Source of the DNA: Rhizobium sp. AQ_MP
GTDB lineage: Bacteria; Pseudomonadota; Alphaproteobacteria; Rhizobiales; Rhizobiaceae
Assembly (NCBI RefSeq): GCF_014237835.1
Contig: NZ_JACJVI010000009.1
Span: 1 to 64,000, forward strand
Length of the DNA: 64,000 bases
Reading direction: 5' to 3'
The first letter of the stretch is position 1. Each line of letters starts with the position of its first letter. Below the pieces are notes generated by a model. It was given only the letters and a program-made list of their open reading frames with translations. It searched no databases and was not told the origin of the DNA. A program made the position numbers and the translations under genes. Positions 54,316-63,274 of this stretch are shown in pieces.

Positions 54316-54444
54316 AAGGCGTCGGCCTGGTAAACAACAAGGCCTTGGCCAGAAATAAAGAGTGGAACAGTTTCCGGCGCAGTCACAGCGGGTATTGCGC
54401 AGGCTTTTCAAACCTAACCCGCATAAAAAATTGGGAGTCAAAAT

Positions 54445-55560
54445 ATGAAGAAGTCTCTCCTTTCGGCGGTTGCGCTGTCGGCCATGGTTGCCTTCAGCGG
54501 CAGCGCCTATGCCGAAATCCTGGTCGGCGTTGCCGGCCCGCTGACCGGCCCGAACGCTGCCTTCGGCGCACAGTTGCAGAAGGGTGCCGAGCAGGCTGCT
54601 GCCGACATCAACGCAGCCGGCGGCATCAACGGCGAGCCGATCAAGATCGTTCTCGGCGACGACGTTTCGGACGCCAAGCAGGGCGTTTCGGTTGCCAACA
54701 AGTTCGTTGCTGACGGCGTCAAGTTCGTCGTCGGTCACTTCAACTCGGGCGTCTCGATCCCGGCGTCGGAAGTCTATGCCGAAAACGGCATCCTGCAGAT
54801 CACGCCTGCTTCGACGAACCCGAACTTCACCGAGCGCGGCCTGTGGAACACCTTCCGTACCTGCGGCCGTGACGACCAGCAGGGCGCTGTTGCCGGCAAG
54901 TACATCGCCGACAACTTCAAGGACGCCAAGGTTGCTGTCGTTCACGACAAGACGCCTTACGGCCAGGGTCTCGCTGACGAAACCAAGAAGGCGATGAACG
55001 AGCTCGGCGTTACCGAAGTGATCTACGAAGGCATCACCCCTGGTGAAAAGGACTACTCGGCCCTGATCGCCAAGATGAAGGAAGCCGGCGTTTCCGTCGT
55101 CTACTTCGGCGGTCTGCACACCGAAGCCGGTCTCATCCTGCGCCAGATGGCAAGCCAGGGCCTGACCGCAACCTTGATGTCGGGCGACGGCATCACCTCG
55201 AACGAACTGGCTTCGATCGCTGGTGACGCAGTCAACGGCACCCTGATGACCTTCCCGCCGGATCCGCGCCAGAACCCGAACGCTGCTGACGCCGTCAAGA
55301 AGTTCCGCGACGCCGGCTTCGAACCGGAAGCCTACACGCTCTACTCCTACGCTGCTCTGCAGGTCATCGCAGAAGCTGCCAAGGCTGCTGCTTCTTCCGA
55401 TCCGGAAGCCGTTGCGACCGCGCTCAAGGAAAAGGGCCCGTACACGACCGTTATCGGCGAACTCGGCTTCGACGCCAAGGGCGACATCACCCGTCCGGAC
55501 TACGTCATGTACACCTGGAAGAAGGGCGACGACGGCAAGTACTCGTACTTCCAGAACTAA
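54445..55560 (+). CDS. livK: branched-chain amino acid-binding protein LivK
   Basis: A 371-residue periplasmic binding protein. The Sec signal ends at GSAYA (residue 23), and the mature part begins [12 protein letters not shown] with the type I periplasmic fold. [14 protein letters not shown] and [13 protein letters not shown] form the ligand pocket. It delivers leucine-type amino acids to LivHMGF. Codons here are strongly biased to GTC, CTC, GGC and AAG, consistent with high expression. GGGAGT precedes the ATG. Confidence 0.95.
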   Translation: MKKSLLSAVALSAMVAFSGSAYAEILVGVAGPLTGPNAAFGAQLQKGAEQAAADINAAGGINGEPIKIVLGDDVSDAKQGVSVANKFVADGVKFVVGHFNSGVSIPASEVYAENGILQITPASTNPNFTERGLWNTFRTCGRDDQQGAVAGKYIADNFKDAKVAVVHDKTPYGQGLADETKKAMNELGVTEVIYEGITPGEKDYSALIAKMKEAGVSVVYFGGLHTEAGLILRQMASQGLTATLMSGDGITSNELASIAGDAVNGTLMTFPPDPRQNPNAADAVKKFRDAGFEPEAYTLYSYAALQVIAEAAKAAASSDPEAVATALKEKGPYTTVIGELGFDAKGDITRPDYVMYTWKKGDDGKYSYFQN

Positions 55561-55584
55561 TTCGATCCTTCATCGGACCGACGG

Positions 55585-55612
55585 AAGCCCGGCCTTGTGC
55601 CGGGCTTTCTGC
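55585..55612 (+). terminator. Rho-independent terminator of livK
   Basis: AAGCCCGGC (55585-55593) pairs perfectly with GCCGGGCTT (55599-55607), followed by TCTGCGTTT. Confidence 0.85.
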
Positions 55613-55630
55613 GTTTGGGGGCGGGGGAGG

Positions 55631-55679
55631 CAGTAGGCAATAGGCAATAGGCAATAGGCAATAGGGACTAGGGACTAGG
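55631..55679. repeat. tandem heptamer array 1 (TAGGCAA family)
   Basis: Seven 7-bp units in a row: CAGTAGG, four CAATAGG and two GACTAGG. It lies in the livK to response-regulator spacer. Read in another phase the unit is TAGGCAA, a near complement of the unit in the second array at 55749-55783. Confidence 0.9.
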
Positions 55680-55748
55680 GTTTGGTCCACGTCAGGGTGC
55701 GGTGAATGCCGAGGCTTGCTAAGCTGCTCGGCAATCGATCCAATCTCG

Positions 55749-55783
55749 CTGCCGACTGCCGACTGCCGACTGCCGACTGCCTA
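55749..55783. repeat. tandem heptamer array 2 (CTGCCGA)
   Basis: Four CTGCCGA units and a fifth CTGCCTA, ending at the stop codon of the response regulator gene at 55784. The complement of the fifth unit is TAGGCAG, which makes this array an inverted relative of array 1. The 69-bp spacer between the arrays has no gene. Confidence 0.9.
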
Positions 55784-56707
55784 TCACGTCTCGCGCAGAA
55801 CGCCCGCCGCCTTCACCGCGGCCGAGGCGCGGTTCTCCACTCCGAGCTTGGAGTAGATCTGCTCAAGGTGCTTGTTCACCGTGCGGGCCGACAGGCCGAG
55901 GATCTCGCCGATGTCGCGGTTGGCCTTGCCCTTGGCGATCCAGAGGAGAACCTCGCTCTCGCGATGGGTCAGCCCGAAGCGTTCGCGCAGCATCTCGTCC
56001 TCGCTCTGGCGATTGGCGGAGGTCAGGCGGAAGAGGTATTCGTCGGCACCGATGGTACCGAGCAGGGAGAGCGTCAGCGGCAGGCCGGTTGCGCCGGGAT
56101 AGGGGAAGCTGGTGTCGGTCTGCTGGGATGTGCCGGCACGGCGTACGGTCAGCCAGGCGGCCGCAGCTTTTGCGACGTCGCCGATCCTGTCCGGGAGGCC
56201 GGTCGCCGTTTCAATCAATCTGTTGGCCTGCGGCGTCGTCCAGTGCACCTGCCCATCTCCTCGGATCGCGAGCAGGTGTCGCCCGGCGGCATCGAGAGCG
56301 ACGCGGGCGCTCTGGGCGGAACGGGCATTGGACAGGTGGACGCGGATGCGGGCGCGCAATTCGTCGATGTTGATGGGCTTGGTCAGATAATCGACCCCAC
56401 CTGATTCCAGCGCTTTCACGACGTGCTCGGTCTCGGTGAGGCCCGTCATGAAGATCACCGGCACCTGGGCGACGACCGGGTCGGCCTTCAGCGTGCGGCA
56501 AGTTTCGAAACCGTCCATGCCCGGCATCACGGCATCGAGGAGGATGAGATCGGGGCTGATGCGGGCAACGATCGACAGGGCGCCATGGCCGGAAGTGGCG
56601 ATCAGGACGGAATAACCCGAGGCTTCCAGCGCTTCGGTCAAGAACCCGAGTGCATCGGGACTGTCGTCCACCAGAAGCACGATGTCGCGGCGGTTCGCCT
56701 CAGCCAT
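55784..56707 (-). CDS. response regulator with PAS-like linker and LuxR-type HTH
   Basis: A 307-residue regulator. An N-terminal receiver has the acidic pair in LLVDDSPD and phospho-Asp in LILLDAVMPGMDG, with Lys in YLTKPINID. A middle domain of about 110 residues is PAS-like (HLLAIRGDGQVHWTTPQANR). The C-terminal LuxR/NarL helix-turn-helix is LTHRESEVLLWIAKGKANRD and LSARTVNKHLEQIYSKLGV. Its ATG overlaps the stop of the histidine kinase gene by eight bases, so the two are translated together and almost surely form one signalling pair. Confidence 0.93.
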   Translation of the reverse strand: MAEANRRDIVLLVDDSPDALGFLTEALEASGYSVLIATSGHGALSIVARISPDLILLDAVMPGMDGFETCRTLKADPVVAQVPVIFMTGLTETEHVVKALESGGVDYLTKPINIDELRARIRVHLSNARSAQSARVALDAAGRHLLAIRGDGQVHWTTPQANRLIETATGLPDRIGDVAKAAAAWLTVRRAGTSQQTDTSFPYPGATGLPLTLSLLGTIGADEYLFRLTSANRQSEDEMLRERFGLTHRESEVLLWIAKGKANRDIGEILGLSARTVNKHLEQIYSKLGVENRASAAVKAAGVLRET

Positions 56708-59700
56708 GGATCGCTTCCCTGCCGGTTTCGAAGGAACTGAGAAAACCGCGCAGACCGGGGAAGTCAAAGGCTTGCAGATAGGTGCGTGCGGCGTCGATAA
56801 AGGCTGCGTTATTGCCGGAACCGGCGAGCTCCGCAAGCTTCGCCTCGATGCCGCGCACATAACCGATATCACAGAGGCTGATCAATTCCTCGATATGACC
56901 GGGTCCCGGCGAAACCGGCTTCTCAAGCGGCATTGCCGGCTGCAGAAGGCGCGGGTCGTCGGCATAGATCCAGTCGAGGCCGAGGAAGCGGGCGAGCTTG
57001 TCGCGCAGGCGGGTGATATCGACGGGCTTGGTGATGGCGTCGTCATGGCCTTCACCGCCGGGAGCCGGGGCATCGCCGACATTGGCGGAGAGCATCAGGA
57101 TGGGGGCCTTCTGACCCGCGTCCCTCAGTTTCTCGACAAGCTGCCAGCCGTTCATGCCGGGCATCGAGATATCGACCAGGAAGAGGTCGGCCTTCACGCC
57201 TTCGATCAGCGTCAGACATTCGGGCCCGCCGGCAGCCGTCAGCACGACAAAATCGAGTGGGGCGAGAACCTCGCGCATCAGCTCGCGGTGGTCCTCGTTG
57301 TCGTCCACGACGACGATCGTCCGGCGCGGACCAGTATAGGACACGATCTTGCGTTCGGGGGCAGGGGCGGTGTTCGGCCGGTCAATCGCCGATAGCATCA
57401 GCCGAACCTTGAAGGTCGACCCCTTGTCGCGTTCGCTGGTGACGGAGATTTCGCCGCCGAGCGTGTTTGTCAGAAGCTTGGTGATGGTGAGCCCGAGGCC
57501 GAGCCCGGGCTGTGGGCGGATATTGTCGGCCTCGCCGCGCTGGAAGGGTTCGTAGATCCGATTCAGATCCTTTTCCGAGATCCCGCGGCCGGTGTCGCTG
57601 AGGGTGAAGGTTGCGACCTGGCTGCGATAGTCGACGGTAAAGCGGATCGTGCCTTCCTCGGTGAACTTGATGGCGTTGGAAAGAAGGTTGACGAGGATCT
57701 GCCTGATCCGCCGTTCGTCGGTACGCACGTAGAGTGGCAGGTTCCGCGAGCGCTGGTGTTCGAAGGCGAGGCCCTTGGCGGCGGCCTGCGGTGAAAACAT
57801 GTCAACCAACTGATCCAGGAAGTCCTGGATGTTGACCTCGTTGGAAAAGACCTGGAGGCGGCCGGCCTCGATCTTGGAGATGTCGAGTAGCCCGTCGATC
57901 AGGCCAGACAGGTGGTCTGCAGAGCGGCGGATGACCTTGATCGCCGATTGGCGCGGTACGGGGATCGTCTCGTCGCGTTCGAGGATCTGGGCATAGCCGA
58001 GCACGGCGTTGAGCGGCGTGCGCAGCTCGTGGGAGAGGCCGACGACATAACGGCTCTTGGCGCGGTTTGCCGCTTCCGCCGTCTCCTTGGCATTCTGCAG
58101 GGCCGCGTCGGTTTTCTGGTGGGCGGCGATTTCCTTCAGCAGCAGCGTGTTCTGGCGCGAGGATTCCTCTTCCGCCACGACCCGGCTGTCATGGGCCAGC
58201 ACATAGAACCAGGAGACGATGCCGGCTATGATTGCGAAGATGAAGAAGACGACCGTCACAGTCCGGTTGACCACATCGGCCATTTCGGGTGTGGCGGCAT
58301 TCACCTGATGGGCGATGATCGCGAGTATCGCTCCGATCACCGAAATCGACAGCATGGCCGTCAGGGCGTAGCGCCCGAGCCGGGTGGAGAAGGTTTCGAT
58401 CACCGCAGGAGGCAGGACATTGCGGGCAACGGTGGCTGCCTGGGCATTGAGCTTCGCATGCGGCTTGCACATGTCGTGGCAGCGGCTGTCGAGCGTGCAA
58501 CAGAGCGAGCAGATCGGTGCGGCATAGGCGGGGCACCAGGCCATGTCCTCCGGCTCGAAGGGGTGTTCGCAGATCGAGCAGGTGATGCCGGTCTGGTTTT
58601 TCCAGCTGTGGCGCGGCTTGCGTGCCAGATAGAACTTGCCGTCGGTCCACCAAGCGATGAGCGGCGAGATGAGGAAGGCGACCAGCGTCGCATAGGTCGA
58701 AAGCGACGCCATGGTCGAGCCGAAGGCGCCGAAATGGGCGGCGAGTGCCAGCGCAGCCGAGAGCGCCATGGTGCCACAGCCGACCGGGTTGATGTCGTAG
58801 AGATGGGCGCGCTTGAACTCGATGCCGGGTGGCGAGAGGCCCAGCTTCTTATTGACGAAGAGGTCGGCCGAGATGGCGCAGAGCCAGCTCATGGCAATGA
58901 TCGAGAAGATGCCGAGCGTTTCTTCCAATAGGCCGTAGATGCCGAGTTCCATCAACAGCAGCGCGATCGCCACATTGAAGACCAGCCAGACGACACGGCC
59001 CGGATGGCTGTGGGTCAGGCGAGAGAAGAAGTTCGACCAGGCGAGCGAGCCGGCATAGGCGTTCATCACGTTGATCTTCAGCTGCGAGATCACCACGAAA
59101 CCCGCCATGAGAAGCATGGCCGCCGTTTCATTGGGGATCATGTAGCCGAAGGCTGCGACATACATATGGGCGGGATCGGCGGCCTCGCTGATCGGCACCC
59201 CGGTCGAGAGGGTCAGGACGGCGAGGAAGGAGCCTGCCAGGAGCTTGGGAACGCCGAGCACGACCCAGCCGGAGCCGGCGAGGAAGATGGCGATACGGTG
59301 GTGCAGCTTGCGTGCGCCTTCCGGAGGAAGGAAGCGAAGGAAGTCCACCTGTTCGCCGATCTGCGGCATGAGAGCCAGGATGACGGCGGAGGCGGCGCCG
59401 AACTCCAGGAGGTTGAAGGGCGCTGCCTCGCCGAGATGGGCATTCGAGTGATCGACGCCGGCAAAGGCGATCCAGAGGTCGATCTTTTCCCAGTCGAGAA
59501 AGGCTATGAACACGAAGGGCAGGATGTTGAGAACGATCCAGAAAGGCTGGGTGATCAGCTGGAACTTCGAGATCATCCGGATGCCGTAGGTGACCAGTGG
59601 CAGGACCGCAACGGCGGAGATGATGTAGCCCAGCCAGAGCGGAATGCCGAAGGCGAGTTCCAGCGCCTTGGTCATGATCGAGGCTTCGATCGCAAAGAGC

Positions 59701-60083
59701 ATGAAGGTGAAGCCGGCATAGATCAGCGAGGTGATCGTCGAGCCGATATAACCGAAGCCCGCACCGCGGGTGAGCAGATCGATGTCGACGCCATGGCGAA
59801 TGGCATAGCGACTGATCGGAATGCCGATGAGCAGCATCAGGACAGCGGCAACAATGATGGCGAAGAAGGCGTTGGTGGTGCCGTAGGCGATGGTGATCGT
59901 GCCGCCGATCGCCTCCAGGGCGAGGAAGGAAATGGCGCCGATGGCCGTCTGGGAGATGCGGCTCGACGAGAATTTGCGGGCGCTCTTGGCCGTGAAGCGC
60001 AAGGCATAGTCTTCCAGCGTCTGGTTCGCGACCCAGCGATTGTATTCGCGGCGAACAGGAATGATGCGTTGGCGTGCCGGCAT
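56700..60083 (-). CDS. hybrid histidine kinase with NCS1 permease-like sensor
   Basis: A 1127-residue membrane kinase. Residues of about 1-480 are an NCS1 (purine/cytosine permease-like) domain with around 12 helices. Residues 495-545 hold a Cys-rich cluster (CSICEHPF, CPAYAAPICSLCC, CHDMC) likely to bind metal. Two more helices, a coiled coil, HisKA with His near 683 (GLSHELRTPLN), HATPase_c (NLLSNAIKF, DTGRGIS) and a receiver with Asp near 969 (LVDISMPGMNG) follow. The last 90 residues are helical without an Hpt motif. A permease that signals substrate is inferred; the substrate is unknown. Confidence 0.92.
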   Translation of the reverse strand: MPARQRIIPVRREYNRWVANQTLEDYALRFTAKSARKFSSSRISQTAIGAISFLALEAIGGTITIAYGTTNAFFAIIVAAVLMLLIGIPISRYAIRHGVDIDLLTRGAGFGYIGSTITSLIYAGFTFMLFAIEASIMTKALELAFGIPLWLGYIISAVAVLPLVTYGIRMISKFQLITQPFWIVLNILPFVFIAFLDWEKIDLWIAFAGVDHSNAHLGEAAPFNLLEFGAASAVILALMPQIGEQVDFLRFLPPEGARKLHHRIAIFLAGSGWVVLGVPKLLAGSFLAVLTLSTGVPISEAADPAHMYVAAFGYMIPNETAAMLLMAGFVVISQLKINVMNAYAGSLAWSNFFSRLTHSHPGRVVWLVFNVAIALLLMELGIYGLLEETLGIFSIIAMSWLCAISADLFVNKKLGLSPPGIEFKRAHLYDINPVGCGTMALSAALALAAHFGAFGSTMASLSTYATLVAFLISPLIAWWTDGKFYLARKPRHSWKNQTGITCSICEHPFEPEDMAWCPAYAAPICSLCCTLDSRCHDMCKPHAKLNAQAATVARNVLPPAVIETFSTRLGRYALTAMLSISVIGAILAIIAHQVNAATPEMADVVNRTVTVVFFIFAIIAGIVSWFYVLAHDSRVVAEEESSRQNTLLLKEIAAHQKTDAALQNAKETAEAANRAKSRYVVGLSHELRTPLNAVLGYAQILERDETIPVPRQSAIKVIRRSADHLSGLIDGLLDISKIEAGRLQVFSNEVNIQDFLDQLVDMFSPQAAAKGLAFEHQRSRNLPLYVRTDERRIRQILVNLLSNAIKFTEEGTIRFTVDYRSQVATFTLSDTGRGISEKDLNRIYEPFQRGEADNIRPQPGLGLGLTITKLLTNTLGGEISVTSERDKGSTFKVRLMLSAIDRPNTAPAPERKIVSYTGPRRTIVVVDDNEDHRELMREVLAPLDFVVLTAAGGPECLTLIEGVKADLFLVDISMPGMNGWQLVEKLRDAGQKAPILMLSANVGDAPAPGGEGHDDAITKPVDITRLRDKLARFLGLDWIYADDPRLLQPAMPLEKPVSPGPGHIEELISLCDIGYVRGIEAKLAELAGSGNNAAFIDAARTYLQAFDFPGLRGFLSSFETGREAIHG

Positions 60084-60160
60084 GCCTAAAATCTAGCGCC
60101 TCTCTCGAGATGGCTTTCCTTTAGGCATTTTCACGGGATTATCCAGAATAGCAAGGCCCG

Positions 60161-60619
60161 TCAGGGCTTGATCAGTCCGCCCTGATAGTCCAGCTGATAG
60201 ACGGTGCGATCGGCAAGGAGAATGCGCTCGACGCCGAGGAAGCTCGTGTAATCGCCGACCGACTGGTCGACATATTCACCGAGTGAATGCTGATAGGTAA
60301 AGCCGCCGAGAAAGCGCTTTTCCTGATAAAGTGCCGTGAGGGCCTGCTTTATCACGATGCCCGCGCGCTCCCCGTCGAAGCGGCTCGGGTCGAGGATCCT
60401 GCCATAATAGTTCATCGCCCAGACGGGGCGCTCGTCCTGCCAGACGACTTCCTGGCCGAGGAAATCGGTGCCGCCGTAGTGGCTGTCGAGATAGCGCAGG
60501 GCTCCCTGGTCGTAAAAAATGTCCTTGGCGCCGACGCGCGTGGCGAGCGCCTGCGGGCGCTTGCCACTGATATAGGTCGCTGCCTTGGCTTCGATAATGA
60601 AGCGTTCCAGCGATTCCAT
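60161..60619 (-). CDS. DUF5680 family protein
   Basis: A 152-residue soluble protein. LERFIIEAKAATYISG at the start, then DIFYDQGALRYLDSHYGGTDFLGQEVVW and PVWAMNYYGRIL-type motifs (quoted in parts), match the DUF5680 family, often fused to or near HTH regulators. The ATG at 60619 follows GGGAGAGG; the frame is open 24 codons upstream. It lies between the permease kinase and the phytochrome genes on the same strand, but spacing does not show an operon. Function unknown. Confidence 0.85.
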   Translation of the reverse strand: MESLERFIIEAKAATYISGKRPQALATRVGAKDIFYDQGALRYLDSHYGGTDFLGQEVVWQDERPVWAMNYYGRILDPSRFDGERAGIVIKQALTALYQEKRFLGGFTYQHSLGEYVDQSVGDYTSFLGVERILLADRTVYQLDYQGGLIKP

Positions 60620-60721
60620 GCTGCCTCTCCCCACTCCTGCCGAACGAAAAGAGAACATGTTGGATGGGGCAGGCGCGGACAACCCCGGCAATCGAGGGGT
60701 TGTCCGGCGTGGTGATGATTG

Positions 60722-63274
60722 TCAGCGCAACCTGATCGCCGAGAGCCGATCGGAAAGCGCCCGCACAAGCGCTGTCGCGTCGTAGGGCTTTCTTACCACC
60801 GGTATGGAGAGCAGTTCTTCCGGTACGGAGGATCGGTCGTCGTAGCCGGTTGCGAAGACGAAGGGGATGTCGCGGCGCAAAAGTTCCTGGGCCACGGGAA
60901 CAGATGTGTCGCTGCCGAGATTGATGTCGAGGATCGCAATTGCCGGTGTGAAAGTCTTGAGACGGTTCAAGGCATCGTTGCTCGAGCTTGCGGTCACGAC
61001 ATTGTCGATGCCGGCATCCGCCAGCATCATCTCTGCATCCATCGCTATCAGGACCTGATCTTCGACCAGCAGAACCGGTATTCCAGCGATGCTGGTCGGA
61101 TGAGGAGCCACTTCGGCCTCGGCATCCGGATTGGGTTCTTCGCTCGAAGTCTGGGCCTCCCAGGTCAGAAAACGGCCCGGCAGGCGGAACTCGGCATCCA
61201 GTCCTTCGGGACGATAATCGACCCGGCTCGTGCCGCCGAGGTCGTAGGGGATGCTTCGTTCGATCAGCGCGGACCCGAAGCCCTTTCGACCGATGGGACC
61301 AATGGTCGGTCCGCCACTTTCTTGCCAGTGGAGACGACAGTCGCCATCGCCGACCTCCTCCCAGGACACCGTAAGCAAGCCGCCATCGCGCGACAGCGCG
61401 CCGTATTTCGCGGCATTGGTGCACATCTCGTGGATGACGAGCGCGGCCACGGCATGGGCGCGAGCATCGAGTGTCACGGGAGGGCCCTTGATCTCGATTT
61501 GGCTGCGACCGGCGCGATAGGGGAGGAGTTCAGCCTGGAGGAGGTCTCCCAGTGTTCCGCCGCCGCCGCCGCGGGTCAACTGGTCATGGGCGTGGGAGAG
61601 GGCATGGATGCGGCCACGCAGCGAGCCGATGTAATCCTGGATCGGCACCTCGTCCTGCGATGGCGCCGCGACCAGAGACTTGATCACTGCCAGGATGTTC
61701 TTTACCCGGTGGTTCAGTTCCTCATTCAGCATGCGCTGGCGAAGATCCGCCTTGCTTCGCTCTTCTTCCATGAGCTCGTTGTGGCGCAGCACGATCTCGA
61801 CGGTTGCGGAGCGGATGGCCTCGGCGATCTCGAAATCGCTGTCGCGCCATGGTGTTGCCTGGCGCTGCACCGTTTGCTTCCAGATCGCAAAGCTTTTGCG
61901 TGGTGTCAGGCGGTCACCCAGCGGTCCGATCTCGTAGGTCTTGTCCGGGTTTCCGGCCCAGTTCAGCGTCTGCAGCCGCTCCTTGCGGAAGAAGAAGATG
62001 TAGTCGCGCGGCAGGTGGGAGAGCGGGACGGCCATGACGCCGGATACGTCCTCGAAGTAGGCGCCAGCCGGCGGATAGTCCTGCGACAGGGTCTTTGTCG
62101 ACCAGATGCGCCCATCGGCGACTTCGCCGATGAAGCGCGCGAGATCTTCCTCCGCTCCACGGGGCGGCGTGCTGCCGATCGCGGTCCAGCGGCCATTCAT
62201 CCAGAGACCGACGCCGTCACAGGCAAAGAGCGCCTGGAATTCGGGCAATGCGGCGGTCAGAATGTCGTCGAGGTCGGAGCGATGCGATGCTGCCTGCAGG
62301 AAGCGGTCGAGCGATCGCCGTGCCTCGTTCGAGATGTCGAGCTTGCGCTTCTGCTTCAGCGCCAGGAGGTGCAGCGAAAAGAACTCGCCGAACATCTCGG
62401 CTGCGATGCGTTCCGACATGCTGAGCGTCTTCGGTGCATAGTGATGGCAAGCAATCAGGCCCCAGAGTCGGTCGTCCACGATGATCGAAATCGACATGGA
62501 TGCGGAAACGCCCATGTTGCGCAGATATTCGCAATGAATGGGCGAGACGCTGCGGAGATGCGCAAAGGAAAGATCGAGCGGTTCGACGCGTTCCTGAGCC
62601 TCAGGCAAGAGCTCGACCCGCTGACCACGCGCATCGGAAATCACCCGGATCGGGTTCTGCATGTAAAGGATGCGAGCCTGGCGCGGAATGTCTGTCGCGG
62701 GGAAATACTGGCCGAGGAAGCTTTCGAGGTCGTGGCGCTTCGCTTCGCTCGAGACCTTGCCGGAGCCGTCTTCCTCGAAGCGATAGATCATCACGCGATC
62801 GTAGCCGAGGACCGTGCGGACAAGTTTGGCGGAAGACGAAATCAGAAGGTCGATGTCGTTGATATCCTTGACCCGGCCGATCATTTCGCGTGCGAGCTGC
62901 AGCGGCTGGGTGCGCCGGAAGGAAGGTTCGAATTCGAGAATGGCGCCCTGTTTCTGGCGGTGCACGGCGACATCGAAATGCTGGCCACCCGGCAGTCTGA
63001 GATGGGCTATGACGGCAGGGCGGCTGGCTTCCGGTGCGGACGCCACGGCATTGCGGATGTCATGCACGACATCCTCGCCGAGGAGGTCTGTCAGCCGGAT
63101 CCCGTCCATCGGTCGGGTTGCCCCGAGCATTTCGGCGGCATTGGCAGAGTATCGTCTGACAGAGGTTATCGCTGGGTCGCAGGCGAGAAGACATCCATGG
63201 GGCTGGATCGAGCCGGGGATGTGGATCGGCTCGCGATCACAATTGGTGAGGTCGACGGTCGGAACAATTTGCAT
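60722..63274 (-). CDS. bphP: bacteriophytochrome hybrid HWE-type histidine kinase
   Basis: An 850-residue red/far-red light sensor. Biliverdin-binding Cys is Cys12 (LTNCDREPIHIPGSIQPHG), and the PAS, GAF (PATDIPRQAR) and PHY (tongue LTPRKSFAIW) domains follow to about residue 500. The kinase is HWE type with NHRVKNIL near 520 and a compact ATPase (HEMCTNAAKYGAL). A C-terminal receiver (LLVEDQVLIAMDAEMML, AILDINLGSD) ends the protein. The fused receiver and HWE kinase suggest input into general stress signalling. The start lies inside the 3-prime end of bphO. Confidence 0.95.
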   Translation of the reverse strand: MQIVPTVDLTNCDREPIHIPGSIQPHGCLLACDPAITSVRRYSANAAEMLGATRPMDGIRLTDLLGEDVVHDIRNAVASAPEASRPAVIAHLRLPGGQHFDVAVHRQKQGAILEFEPSFRRTQPLQLAREMIGRVKDINDIDLLISSSAKLVRTVLGYDRVMIYRFEEDGSGKVSSEAKRHDLESFLGQYFPATDIPRQARILYMQNPIRVISDARGQRVELLPEAQERVEPLDLSFAHLRSVSPIHCEYLRNMGVSASMSISIIVDDRLWGLIACHHYAPKTLSMSERIAAEMFGEFFSLHLLALKQKRKLDISNEARRSLDRFLQAASHRSDLDDILTAALPEFQALFACDGVGLWMNGRWTAIGSTPPRGAEEDLARFIGEVADGRIWSTKTLSQDYPPAGAYFEDVSGVMAVPLSHLPRDYIFFFRKERLQTLNWAGNPDKTYEIGPLGDRLTPRKSFAIWKQTVQRQATPWRDSDFEIAEAIRSATVEIVLRHNELMEEERSKADLRQRMLNEELNHRVKNILAVIKSLVAAPSQDEVPIQDYIGSLRGRIHALSHAHDQLTRGGGGGTLGDLLQAELLPYRAGRSQIEIKGPPVTLDARAHAVAALVIHEMCTNAAKYGALSRDGGLLTVSWEEVGDGDCRLHWQESGGPTIGPIGRKGFGSALIERSIPYDLGGTSRVDYRPEGLDAEFRLPGRFLTWEAQTSSEEPNPDAEAEVAPHPTSIAGIPVLLVEDQVLIAMDAEMMLADAGIDNVVTASSSNDALNRLKTFTPAIAILDINLGSDTSVPVAQELLRRDIPFVFATGYDDRSSVPEELLSIPVVRKPYDATALVRALSDRLSAIRLR

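Noticed and set aside
55631..55783. CRISPR array
   Set aside because: The units are 7 bp with no spacers between them and there are no cas genes in the window.
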